In this document: one piece after another, positions 8,925-16,794 of the stretch | Layout of the letters: every line of letters starts with the position of its first letter | How positions within the stretch are numbered: the stretch's first letter is position 1 | Assembly (NCBI GenBank): GCA_949282305.1 | Contig: CASDPB010000035.1 | Span: 30,073 to 94,072 of the forward strand | DNA from: an uncultured Lentisphaeria bacterium | GTDB lineage: Bacteria; Verrucomicrobiota; Lentisphaeria; Victivallales; UBA1829 | Length of the DNA: 64,000 nucleotides | Direction of reading: 5' to 3' | Notes under the pieces: generated by a model | The model's input: the letters and a program-made list of their open reading frames with translations, nothing else | Database searches by the model: none | Told to the model about the DNA's origin: nothing | Made by a program: the position numbers and the translations under genes

Positions 8925-8952
8925 ATTATATTCCGGTTTTTCTTTTTGTCAA
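8925..8952 (-). promoter_or_regulatory. Consensus sigma-70 promoter of the LacI cassette
   Basis: On the minus strand TTGACA (8952-8947) and TATAAT (8930-8925) are both perfect consensus hexamers with a 16-base spacer, about 35 bases upstream of the LacI start. A promoter this strong fits control by repression. Confidence 0.8.
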
Positions 8953-9124
8953 GGGGTTCCCGGAGAATTTGCGGGAAGTTTTCGGGGAAACTCGGGGGAT
9001 GTCATCCCGACCGGGCGGAGCGGAGCAGAAACCCTGCTGCCGGTTTCCGGACACGATGGAATACGGCGGCAATCAGGGGGAGGGGAAACATGTCCGCCCC
9101 CGCGGCGCGGGAGCGGAGGACGGG

Positions 9125-10276
9125 TTATCGCCTGGCAAGAATGTCCTTGATGGCGTCAATGACGTCATCCTGATCCTTTTCGGTCATGTCGGGAAACAGC
9201 GGAATGGAGCAGATCCGGTCGGAGTTCCATTCCGTATTCGGGAACATTCCCGGTTTATAGCCGAGCACATCACGGTAGTATTTCTGGAGATGGGTGCAGC
9301 GGAAATGGAGGCCGGTTCCGATGTTGCGTTTCTTGAGTTCGCTCATGAACTCGTCGCGGGAGACGCCTGCCTTGTCTGTGACGCGGACTACAAAAAGATG
9401 CCAGGAATGCTTCATCCGGTAATCCGGGTCTTTGAGCGGAAGGATTTCGTCGATGTCCGCGAATTTTTCGCGGTAACGGAGAGCCAGCGCCTCCCGTTTC
9501 GCGTTGAATTCATTGATTCGTGCAAGCTGACGCACTCCGAGCACTGCCTGCATGTCCGGCATATTGAACTTGAAGCCCGGTTCCACAACCTGCGCCTGAG
9601 GCGCGCGTCCGTGCGTCTGACGATCGTAGGCATCTACGCCGAGACCGTGAAATTTGAGGCTGCGGACTTTGCCGGCAAGCTGCGGGTCATCCGTCGTGAA
9701 CATGCCGCCTTCGCCCGTTGTGATGTTCTTGATCGGATGAAACGAAAACATGCAGGTGCCCCTGGAGCCGATTCTCTCGCCGTTCCATTCACTGCCGAGC
9801 GCGTGCGCGGCGTCCTCGACGAGCATGATGTTGTGTTTTTCCGCGATTTTGCGGATCGGTCCCATATTCAGGGCGGCGCCGGCAAAATGAACGGGAACGA
9901 TCAGCCTGGTTTTCGGTGTGATTTTCTCTTCGATCGCTTCCGGCGTAACCATCAGGGTGTCGCGGTCCACGTCGGCGAAGACGGGAGTCGCTCCGAAAAG
10001 AAGAACCGTGTTCGGAAGGGACACCCAGGTCATGGACGGAGTGATGACTTCGTCGCCGGGGCCGATGCCGAGAGCGCGCAGCAGGGCGTGCATGACGGAT
10101 GTTTCGGAGGTCATGCTGACCGCTTCGCCGCAGGAGACATATTTTTTGAAATCGTCTTCAAAGCGGGCGACCTGGGGACCGGTTGTGACCCAGCCGGAAC
10201 GCAGAACATCGGCCACAGCCGCAATATCCTCTTCATTGATGGACGGTCTGGAAAAAGGAAGAAAATCGTTTCTCAT
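9125..10276 (-). CDS. arnB: DegT/DnrJ/EryC1/StrS aminotransferase, ArnB-like
   Basis: The 383-residue protein is close in length and sequence to ArnB, the UDP-4-amino-4-deoxy-L-arabinose--oxoglutarate aminotransferase (about 380 residues). It shares FLPFSRP, SGWVTTGP, GDEVITPSMTWVS, DVDRDTLMVTPE, VEDAAHALGS, the PLP-lysine segment FSFHPIKNITTGEGG, LKFHGLGVDA, RAPQAQV, GTGLHFRCTH and NTEWNSDRICSIPLFPDMTE. It would transfer an amino group from glutamate to a UDP-4-keto sugar. None of arnA, arnC, arnD or arnT is beside it, so the product could serve lipid A, O-antigen or another glycan. The ATG at 10274-10276 follows AAGGAG; the frame is open further upstream without a better signal. Confidence 0.88.
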   Translation of the reverse strand: MRNDFLPFSRPSINEEDIAAVADVLRSGWVTTGPQVARFEDDFKKYVSCGEAVSMTSETSVMHALLRALGIGPGDEVITPSMTWVSLPNTVLLFGATPVFADVDRDTLMVTPEAIEEKITPKTRLIVPVHFAGAALNMGPIRKIAEKHNIMLVEDAAHALGSEWNGERIGSRGTCMFSFHPIKNITTGEGGMFTTDDPQLAGKVRSLKFHGLGVDAYDRQTHGRAPQAQVVEPGFKFNMPDMQAVLGVRQLARINEFNAKREALALRYREKFADIDEILPLKDPDYRMKHSWHLFVVRVTDKAGVSRDEFMSELKKRNIGTGLHFRCTHLQKYYRDVLGYKPGMFPNTEWNSDRICSIPLFPDMTEKDQDDVIDAIKDILARR

Positions 10277-10499
10277 TGGTTCAGCTCCTTGTAAAATAAT
10301 CTGACAGACATGTAAGATAGCATGTCCTGCCCGGATTTTCCAGTCCTGAGCGTCAAGTTGCCGGAGAGAGTTGCTGGATAATACGGTGCCGTGCCGCGGT
10401 TCCGCGGTCTGAAAAAGGAAACTCCGGATGCCTGTGCCGCCGGAAAGGGGCATGGGCAGCCGGAGAGAAAGGCATCTGCCGGGAGACTTTTTTTCTTTA

Positions 10500-12224
10500 T
10501 TATTTTTTCTTCATCCAGACCGTGAGTCTGTTGTCCAGGGAAAAACGGTTTCCGGCGGACGCATAGTCACAGAGAAGCGTGCCGTCCGAAAGACGCTTGA
10601 CAAGGTGGAATTCGTCACCCGGTGTTTCCGCGTCCTGAACGATTCCGTCTGCCGGAATGGGACGGTTCACCTCTCCGAGGCGGGAATCCTGCGCCAGAAC
10701 GACCGGCCCCGCGACACAGCCTGTCCGACTGATGTCGGGAGAGAGAACCAGTTCCGGCGTCAGATCGAACCGGAGCTCAATTTTGTCCGTATGACTCCAG
10801 TTCCGCTTCAGAAGCAGGTAGTCGCCGGGAACGACCTCGAGTTTTCCGCCGTTCAGCAGGAAAGCGGAATTTCCTTTCCACCAGCACGGAATCCGGAAAC
10901 GGATTGCAAACTCCTCCGCCTTGTCCAGGTGAAGCGTGACTGCGACGTCTCCTTTCCACGGGTATTCCCCCCGGACTTCCAGCCGTGCAGTCTGTCCGCG
11001 TGGAGTCCGGAAGGAGCAGACGAGGGGCTCATATGCATTGAGGACAATGCCGTCGGGACTTCCGAGAACCGCGGTATAGGAAGCCATGGCGATTCCTTCC
11101 GGTCCCTGCGCCAGACAGCAGTCTTCGCCGAATCCCGGCAGCTGGTCAGGGGCGGCCTGTTTGAAACACGCGCCGGAAAGCGGGGAGGGATTTGCGTGGA
11201 TGTACCAGCTGCCGTCCGGTTTCATGGAACCGAGCATGGCATTGTAGAAGGCGCGCTCCATGCAGTCCGCGGCGGTGGCGGAACCGGTCAGCTTCAGAAT
11301 CCGGTCGCAGTAGTGGAGCCATGTGGCGGTGACGCAGGTTTCGCCGTGATTTCCGGAGTCGTCGCGCGTCTGCCGCATTGCGCCGTAATACCAGTATTCC
11401 CCGACGACGTCTTTGAGTCCTCCTCCTCCGGTGATGAATATTTCCTGTTCCCGCACCATGCGGAAGAGTTCCATCACGGCGTTCAGATATTCCTCTTCCG
11501 GTTCCATAAGATAAAATTCCGAAAGTCCCTGAAAACAGGAGAGCATTTCATAGGCTTTGCCGTTTCCGATCTCCGCCGGGGGAACATGCCTGCGCGCGGC
11601 CTGGAAGATATTGTGTTTCAGCGAGCAGCCGGAATCAACGATTCCGCGCGCATAGTCGCGGTAGCGCTGTTCTCCGCTTGCCGCCGCGACTCCGCAGACC
11701 GCGCCGAGAATCGAACATGCGGCGAGTCCTTCATGCCAGCCGTAATGCGGCATGGACTGTCCTGCCGGGGGAATCTGCCGCATCAGGTGGTCGAGAACGC
11801 CGCAGCAGGCTTTCAGCACCCGTTCGTCGCGTTCGATGAGGTTGTAGTAACGGAGCAGGGCGAGGATCACATATTTCCGTCCCCAGATGTCCCAGCCTTC
11901 GGTCTGCATTTCCGCCGGATAGGAACTGATGCAGCCGTCCGGCGTCTGCGTGGAAAGCATGTCGTCAACCGTTTCCCGGATGATTTGCAGGAGTTCCGCA
12001 TCCTGGGTTCCGTGCCATGCGAGGATCGCCGAACGGACGATCTTTCCCCAGAATTCGCAGCGCCAGAGATTGTCTTTTTCATTCCTGAAACGAAACGGGT
12101 CGACCAGTTTTCTGTAATCGACTTTTTTCAGCCGGTTTTCTGTGGTTTGTCTGAGCGCTTTTCCCATGGTGCCGCGGAGCTGAACCGCGCCTGCCGGAAG
12201 AGAGTGGAAACGATCCTGATTCAT
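10500..12224 (-). CDS. GH127-like glycoside hydrolase (beta-L-arabinofuranosidase family)
   Basis: The 574-residue protein has an (alpha/alpha)6-barrel pattern and the GH127/DUF1680 landmarks: WDIWGRKYVILALLRYY, then GNHGETCVTATWLHYCDRI followed by ADCMERAFYNAMLGSM, and the cysteine segment FGEDCCLAQGPEG, where this family has its zinc-bound nucleophile cysteine. Known members remove beta-L-arabinofuranose from plant glycans. No signal peptide is visible, so it acts in the cytoplasm on imported oligosaccharides. The ATG follows ACAGGAGTTTTC. It lies 115 bases downstream of the AraC-type regulator, and a sugar isomerase lies beyond that, which fits an L-arabinose pathway. The exact subfamily (GH127, GH146 or a relative) is not settled. 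Confidence 0.8.
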   Translation of the reverse strand: MNQDRFHSLPAGAVQLRGTMGKALRQTTENRLKKVDYRKLVDPFRFRNEKDNLWRCEFWGKIVRSAILAWHGTQDAELLQIIRETVDDMLSTQTPDGCISSYPAEMQTEGWDIWGRKYVILALLRYYNLIERDERVLKACCGVLDHLMRQIPPAGQSMPHYGWHEGLAACSILGAVCGVAAASGEQRYRDYARGIVDSGCSLKHNIFQAARRHVPPAEIGNGKAYEMLSCFQGLSEFYLMEPEEEYLNAVMELFRMVREQEIFITGGGGLKDVVGEYWYYGAMRQTRDDSGNHGETCVTATWLHYCDRILKLTGSATAADCMERAFYNAMLGSMKPDGSWYIHANPSPLSGACFKQAAPDQLPGFGEDCCLAQGPEGIAMASYTAVLGSPDGIVLNAYEPLVCSFRTPRGQTARLEVRGEYPWKGDVAVTLHLDKAEEFAIRFRIPCWWKGNSAFLLNGGKLEVVPGDYLLLKRNWSHTDKIELRFDLTPELVLSPDISRTGCVAGPVVLAQDSRLGEVNRPIPADGIVQDAETPGDEFHLVKRLSDGTLLCDYASAGNRFSLDNRLTVWMKKK

Positions 12225-12339
12225 GAAAACTCCTGTTGTTGAAATTTCTGTTTCGGATGTGAATTAAGATAGAGGTTTTTTCCGCCGAATTCTATAACAA
12301 ACCGGAAAAAAAACAGGACAATTTATTCCGAACCGGGCT

Positions 12340-13209
12340 TCAGGCGCTCTTCTGTTTCCTGCGGAAAGCCAGAGGGGAGGTCTTCATCTGTTTTTTAAAT
12401 AACCGTATAAAATACGATGTGTCGTGAAAACCGCATGCCTCGGCGATGTCCGTCACGTTCATGTCCGGTTCGGAGACGAGGAGGCGGCAGGCTTCGCTGA
12501 TCCGGAGCAGATTTGTGTGGGCAAGCAGGGACATTCCGGTGTTTTTTGCAAAAAAGCGGCTTACGCTGTTGGGCGTCATTCCCATCATTTCGGCAAGTTG
12601 TTCCAGATGGAAAGGCGAACGGTAATGCGCCGCAAGATAACTTGTCAGCTTCGAGAGCTTCCGTGCCGTCGTCCTCTTCATCCTGCCGAAGTCATGGAGC
12701 CGTTCGGCTTTCCGGCAGATTTCCGCGAGAATCAGCAGAGTGCGCGCGTGAAGCTCTGCCGCATAACCGGGAGTGCGCCCTTCCAGCGCCTTGTGGATTT
12801 CTGTCATCATGTCCGCTATCTCCATGCTGTTGGGCGCGGAGAGATGAAGGCATCTGCCGCCGTTGTTCTGCTTCATGAAGATTTCGGAAAAATTGGCGTA
12901 TTCCTGCAGGGAATCCAGCTCCAGACGCGAAAACGCCCGGAAATCGACCTGGAGATTGCAGGTGACTGCCTGATGGGTGATGCGGAAGGTGTGGAGCGTT
13001 TCCGGGGGAATGACGTAAATATCTCCGGGAATGATCGGGTAGTCGGAGTCGGCGATCGTATTGACGCCGCTTCCGCTCTGAATATAGAGGATTTCCGTAT
13101 AATTATGGAGATGGGGGGCTTCGTAATATCCGGCAGGCGCGGACTGACGGACGAGATGGAGGTAGAGCCCGGATGTTTTGCAGAAATCTTCGAGTCTGAA
13201 TGTTTTCAT
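12340..13209 (-). CDS. AraC-family transcriptional regulator
   Basis: The 289-residue protein has an N-terminal cupin sensor (HLHNYTEILYIQSGSG, GDIYVIPPETLHTFR) and two C-terminal helix-turn-helix motifs (HLEQLAEMMGMTPNSVSRFF and VTDIAEACGFHDTSYFIRLF, ending SPLAFRRK). Such proteins bind direct repeats next to the -35 region and activate sugar genes. Exactly such a pair of repeats lies at 13357-13394, upstream of the divergent isomerase gene. It also lies upstream of the GH127 gene on the same strand. The start at 13207-13209 has only a weak GGGGAA signal. Confidence 0.88.
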   Translation of the reverse strand: MKTFRLEDFCKTSGLYLHLVRQSAPAGYYEAPHLHNYTEILYIQSGSGVNTIADSDYPIIPGDIYVIPPETLHTFRITHQAVTCNLQVDFRAFSRLELDSLQEYANFSEIFMKQNNGGRCLHLSAPNSMEIADMMTEIHKALEGRTPGYAAELHARTLLILAEICRKAERLHDFGRMKRTTARKLSKLTSYLAAHYRSPFHLEQLAEMMGMTPNSVSRFFAKNTGMSLLAHTNLLRISEACRLLVSEPDMNVTDIAEACGFHDTSYFIRLFKKQMKTSPLAFRRKQKSA

Positions 13210-13356
13210 GTATTTTTCCCCGGTGAAAATGAAGTCTGCTGTATCATACTCTTTCCCGTCGGAGATTGCAAGTGCGGGCAGTCATATTCCCGCGGACATT
13301 TGCTTTGCATCCGGTGCCATGAGTCTCCGGGGATGCCGCGTGACAAGGGTGCCGTC

Positions 13357-13394
13357 TGCGCCAAAAGTCCGGTTTTTGCGCCAAAAATCCGGTT
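13357..13394 (+). promoter_or_regulatory. AraC-type operator: two 18-bp direct repeats, 20 bp apart
   Basis: TGCGCCAAAAGTCCGGTT (13357-13374) and TGCGCCAAAAATCCGGTT (13377-13394) differ at one base and are offset by 20 bp, two helical turns. They end 3 bases before the expected -35 of a promoter whose -10 is TATGAT at 13421-13426. This is the classical class II AraC activator layout. Confidence 0.75.
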
Positions 13395-13420
13395 GCGGGC
13401 TATGGCGTCGGCTGTATTTT

Positions 13421-13426
13421 TATGAT
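13421..13426 (+). promoter_or_regulatory. -10 element of the isomerase promoter
   Basis: TATGAT lies 24 bases before the isomerase ATG. The matching -35 position (about 13398-13403) has no consensus, as expected for a promoter that needs an activator bound just upstream. Confidence 0.45.
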
Positions 13427-13449
13427 AACGTCAAACAGTGGAGGATGTT

Positions 13450-14793
13450 ATGGAAAAAGTGAAAGTCGGTTATCTTTCTCTGGTCAAGGGATCCTGGATC
13501 AATGATAAGCTCGCCGGGCAGCGCACGGATGCCCTGAACATGCTGAAATCGCTCGATATTGAGCTGACCGACTGCGGGGATCTGATTCAGAATGAGGCGC
13601 AGGCGGCGGAGGCAATCGAAAAATTCGCAGACGCCGGAGTGGACTGTCTGGTGGTTCACTTTCTGACGTTCGCACTGGGCGCCTGTGCGCCGTCCGCGGC
13701 GAAGAAACTGGGCGTCCCGGTGATTTTCTGGTCCGTTCCCGAACCTCCGATGCAGGGAGGACGTCTCCAGGCAAACAGTTTTTGCGCAGCCAACATGAAT
13801 GCGCACGCACTATGGCGGATGGGGCTGAACTACTCCTTTGTCTATGGCGACAGGGAGGCGGTGAAAGAGAGGCTGACTGAAAAGTTTTCCGTAGTCCGCG
13901 CAATCCGTGAACTTGGCAAACTGCGCATCGGTTCCGTCGGCGGGCGCGTTCCCGGATTCTATACGTCCAATTACGATGAACTGGCGCTTTGTGCGAAATT
14001 CGGGGTCGAAACCGAAAAAATCACTCTGCTGGAGGTCGTGGACAGAGCGGAAAAGATTCTGGAACGTTCCGCGGAGCCTGTCTGCGAAGCGGCGGACAAA
14101 GTCTGCGTCAAAGACATTACCGGAGAAGAACACCGCAGGCTGAAGGCGCTTTACCAGGCGTTGACGGAGACCGCCGTGAAATATCGGCTGTCCGCCTTTG
14201 CGCTCCGCTGCTGGCCGGATGTGAATGACATTTACGGACTCGGCATCTGCGGTTTGATCGGGATGCTGAACGAAACCGGATATATTACCGCGTGCGAGGG
14301 AGATGTGCTCGGCGCTGTGGCAATGAAACTCGGCGAATGGCTTGCGGACGGCGCGATTCCCTTTTTCTGCGACTGGATCTGTTTTGATGAAAAAGAGAAT
14401 ACCGGAGTCGTATGGCATTGCGGTGCGGCGGCTCCGTCCCTTTGCCGCGCCGGATGCACTCCGCAGTTCTGCAAGTCTTCGATTATCGACGGCGGCGGCG
14501 TCAAGGGTGTGACCTGTGAATTTCCGTTGAAACCCGGCCGTGTCACGATGATGCGTCTCGGGGAAACACGGGAGCGCGGGAAATACCGGATTTTCGCCGC
14601 CGCCGGAACGGCGCTGGAGACGGAACAGATTCTGCGCGGCAATCCGCTGAAGGTGAAGTTCGACCGCCGGATACCTGAAATGGTCAGTACCGTGATCGAA
14701 AACGGGGTTGAACATCACTACGTTGTAGTTTATGGAGACATTACGGACAAGCTCAGGCAGTTTGCCGGCTGGATGGATCTTGAGATGCTGTAA
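13450..14793 (+). CDS. L-fucose/L-arabinose isomerase family protein
   Basis: The 447-residue protein belongs to the FucI/AraA-like isomerase superfamily: an N-terminal part with VGYLSLVKGSW and the VVHFLTFALG segment, a middle part with CWPDVNDIYGLGICG and ACEGDVLGAVAMKLGEWL (the metal-site region), and a C-terminal L-fucose-isomerase-type beta domain. It should interconvert an aldose and a ketose. Next to a GH127 hydrolase and an AraC regulator, L-arabinose or a related pentose is a reasonable guess, but this subfamily is not assigned to one sugar. The ATG at 13450 is preferred to a GTG 12 bases earlier because GGAGG lies just before it. Confidence 0.75.
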   Translation: MEKVKVGYLSLVKGSWINDKLAGQRTDALNMLKSLDIELTDCGDLIQNEAQAAEAIEKFADAGVDCLVVHFLTFALGACAPSAAKKLGVPVIFWSVPEPPMQGGRLQANSFCAANMNAHALWRMGLNYSFVYGDREAVKERLTEKFSVVRAIRELGKLRIGSVGGRVPGFYTSNYDELALCAKFGVETEKITLLEVVDRAEKILERSAEPVCEAADKVCVKDITGEEHRRLKALYQALTETAVKYRLSAFALRCWPDVNDIYGLGICGLIGMLNETGYITACEGDVLGAVAMKLGEWLADGAIPFFCDWICFDEKENTGVVWHCGAAAPSLCRAGCTPQFCKSSIIDGGGVKGVTCEFPLKPGRVTMMRLGETRERGKYRIFAAAGTALETEQILRGNPLKVKFDRRIPEMVSTVIENGVEHHYVVVYGDITDKLRQFAGWMDLEML

Positions 14794-14810
14794 TACCACC
14801 TCTGAGGACA

Positions 14811-14851
14811 AAAAAAACGCACGGACCGGAGAAGATGCCGTGCGTTTTTTT
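14811..14851. terminator. Bidirectional intrinsic terminator
   Basis: AAAAAAACGCACGG (14811-14824) pairs with CCGTGCGTTTTTTT (14838-14851) around a 13-base loop. It sits between the convergent isomerase and fabZ genes and has T-runs in both directions. Confidence 0.9.
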
Positions 14852-14869
14852 ACAGATGCCGGTCACGGA

Positions 14870-15790
14870 TCAGGGATCGACAATTGCGAAGAGCATGCAG
14901 GTGTGGGATGCCAGCTTGTCGCCGACGTACATGTAACCTTCGCCCTTGCCGAATTTTGACTTGCCGTCGGGAATGTCGACTTCAAGGCGGAGCTGGTCGC
15001 CGGGGAAGACCGGAGCGAACATTTCAGATTTGTCAATGCCCATGAAGTAGGCGATTTTCCCTTTGTTGTTTTCATGGGAAAGCATGTAAATCGCTCCGAC
15101 CTGCGCGATGATTTCCGCCTGAACCGCCCCCATGAGCACCGTATAGCCGTCCTTGTACTGGCGGAAGATCGGTTCGCTTTCTGTCGTATTCTTGACGCCG
15201 GTCACATGACTGCCTTCGATTTTGGAGACATAATCCACGAAGAGGAAAGGATAGCGGTGCGGGATCAGCCCCATGATCTGATTGACGGTCATAACACTGC
15301 TTTCCCCTTTGTCGAATTCATTGTAAGGCATGATCGGTTCCGCTGCCGCGATCTTCGGGCGGATTGCGACCACACCGTTTGCATTGCAGGCGATGCCGGA
15401 ATTGTTTTTGACCGTGGCTTTGAATTCCGCGCTGTCCGTGCCGATGTTGGAAAGTTCAACCTCGATGATAAGACGGTCTCCGGGATTGTTGGGGCGGCGG
15501 AACTTGATCTTGTGAAGTTCCTTGATGTAGAAATCTCCCTTGCGTTCCGGGTCGAGGCGCTTCCAGAGCCCGACTTCGGCAAGCTGTGCGATTGCCTCCA
15601 CCTGCAGGACTCCCGGCAGGATCGGATGTCCGGGGAAATGTCCCATGAAACACGGTTCATTCATGGAGATGGATTTGAGTCCGACCAGTTTGTTTTCGCT
15701 CTCCACGAATACCCGGTCGAGCAGGAGCATGGAGGGGCGGCAGGGCAGGATATCTCTGAGGGCGGAAACGCCGATAATTTCTCCTGACAT
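14870..15790 (-). CDS. fabZ: Tandem-domain FabZ-like (3R)-hydroxyacyl-ACP dehydratase
   Basis: The 306-residue protein is two FabZ hotdog domains in a row, twice the usual 140-150 residues. The first domain (1-145) has the active-site segment FMGHFPGHPILPGVLQVEAI with H51 and E65. In the second (168-306) the same segment reads FRQYKDGYTVLMGAVQAEII: the glutamate is kept (E226) but both histidines are tyrosines (Y212, Y216), so only the first half should catalyse dehydration of hydroxyacyl-ACP. The covalent pair may imitate the FabZ dimer. It lies 15 bases after lpxC with AAAGAAAGGAAAATGCT before the ATG, so the two are probably one transcript balancing fatty acid and lipid A synthesis. Confidence 0.9.
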   Translation of the reverse strand: MSGEIIGVSALRDILPCRPSMLLLDRVFVESENKLVGLKSISMNEPCFMGHFPGHPILPGVLQVEAIAQLAEVGLWKRLDPERKGDFYIKELHKIKFRRPNNPGDRLIIEVELSNIGTDSAEFKATVKNNSGIACNANGVVAIRPKIAAAEPIMPYNEFDKGESSVMTVNQIMGLIPHRYPFLFVDYVSKIEGSHVTGVKNTTESEPIFRQYKDGYTVLMGAVQAEIIAQVGAIYMLSHENNKGKIAYFMGIDKSEMFAPVFPGDQLRLEVDIPDGKSKFGKGEGYMYVGDKLASHTCMLFAIVDP

Positions 15791-15805
15791 AGCATTTTCC
15801 TTTCT

Positions 15806-16651
15806 TTATTTTTGAGCGGTTTCCCGGGCAATCATGAGCTTCGCGAGCTGTACATTTGTGGGATGCCCGGGTTTGATTGCGATGACATGGGCGCGGACTC
15901 TTTTTCCGGTCAGATAGAGGTCTCCGACCATGTCCATGATTTTATGTCTGACCAGTTCATTCGGGAACCGCAGACCGTCGTTGCTGATAATGGCTCCTTC
16001 GTGAAGAATGACCGCATTGTCAAGGCTTCCCCCTTTGGCGAGCCCCGCCGCGATCAGCTGTGCAAGATCGCGGTATGCGGCGAATGTGCGGCACGGACCG
16101 AGTTCTTTCTCAAAACTCTCCGGTGTGATTTCAAGACTGTGGAACTGGGTGTCCAATGCCGTTTCCCCGAATGCGACAGTACACGATATTTTGAAGACAT
16201 CGGAGGGCAGGACGACCATTGAGGTGACCCCGTTTTCCACGTAAAGCGGCGCATCGGTCGTCCAGAACTGTGCAGGGACGTTCTGGCTCTGGATTCCCGC
16301 CTGTTTTATCATTCGGAAATAGGGACCGGCGCTGCCGTCCGTGATCGGAGGTTCGGCATTGTCCATTTCCACGTATACGTTGTCCACCTGTGCCGCATGA
16401 AGCGCCGCCATGATGTGTTCGACCGTGACGACATACGCCTTGGAGGGCGCCGCGATCGTCGTGGCACGGCGGACGTCGATCACATTCTGCGCACATGCCC
16501 TGACTTCGGGTGCGCCCGGCATGTCCGTCCTCCGGAAGACGATTCCGGTATTTTCCGGCGCGGGCTTCATCCGCAGATGGACGCGGACGCCTGTATGAAG
16601 AGCGATTCCGCTGATCGCGGTTTCTGTCTTGATCGTATTCTGCATTTCCAT
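15806..16651 (-). CDS. lpxC: UDP-3-O-acyl-N-acetylglucosamine deacetylase
   Basis: The 281-residue protein catalyses the committed step of lipid A synthesis in the cytoplasm. The zinc ligands are present: H79 in VTVEHIMAALHA, and H236 and D240 in RHKIMDMVGDLYL; H263 lies in IKPGHPTN. The substrate-binding SGIALHTG segment is near the N-terminus. It shows that the organism makes lipopolysaccharide. The start could be the ATG at 16651 or the one two codons later; only a weak GGAAAA precedes them. The fabZ gene follows directly, as in several PVC and Bacteroidota genomes where the two are fused. Confidence 0.95.
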   Translation of the reverse strand: MEMQNTIKTETAISGIALHTGVRVHLRMKPAPENTGIVFRRTDMPGAPEVRACAQNVIDVRRATTIAAPSKAYVVTVEHIMAALHAAQVDNVYVEMDNAEPPITDGSAGPYFRMIKQAGIQSQNVPAQFWTTDAPLYVENGVTSMVVLPSDVFKISCTVAFGETALDTQFHSLEITPESFEKELGPCRTFAAYRDLAQLIAAGLAKGGSLDNAVILHEGAIISNDGLRFPNELVRHKIMDMVGDLYLTGKRVRAHVIAIKPGHPTNVQLAKLMIARETAQK

Positions 16652-16794
16652 GGTTTTTTCCGACTCTCAAGTTAAATATTTGAAAATTTTCTATAATTTA
16701 ACTCCAAAAACGCATGATTACCAGTTGATATGCGTTATATTTAGAAAGATAGATGCTGAAATTTGCATGTTTTTTGGAGAAAAACGGGTTTTTT

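Noticed and set aside
8969..10294. A 441-codon plus-strand frame opposite the ArnB-like gene
   Set aside because: It is a shadow of the well-supported aminotransferase on the other strand.
10428..12242. A 604-codon plus-strand frame opposite the GH127 gene
   Set aside because: It is a long antisense frame in GC-rich DNA with no family features, while the minus-strand protein has clear GH127 motifs and a ribosome binding site.
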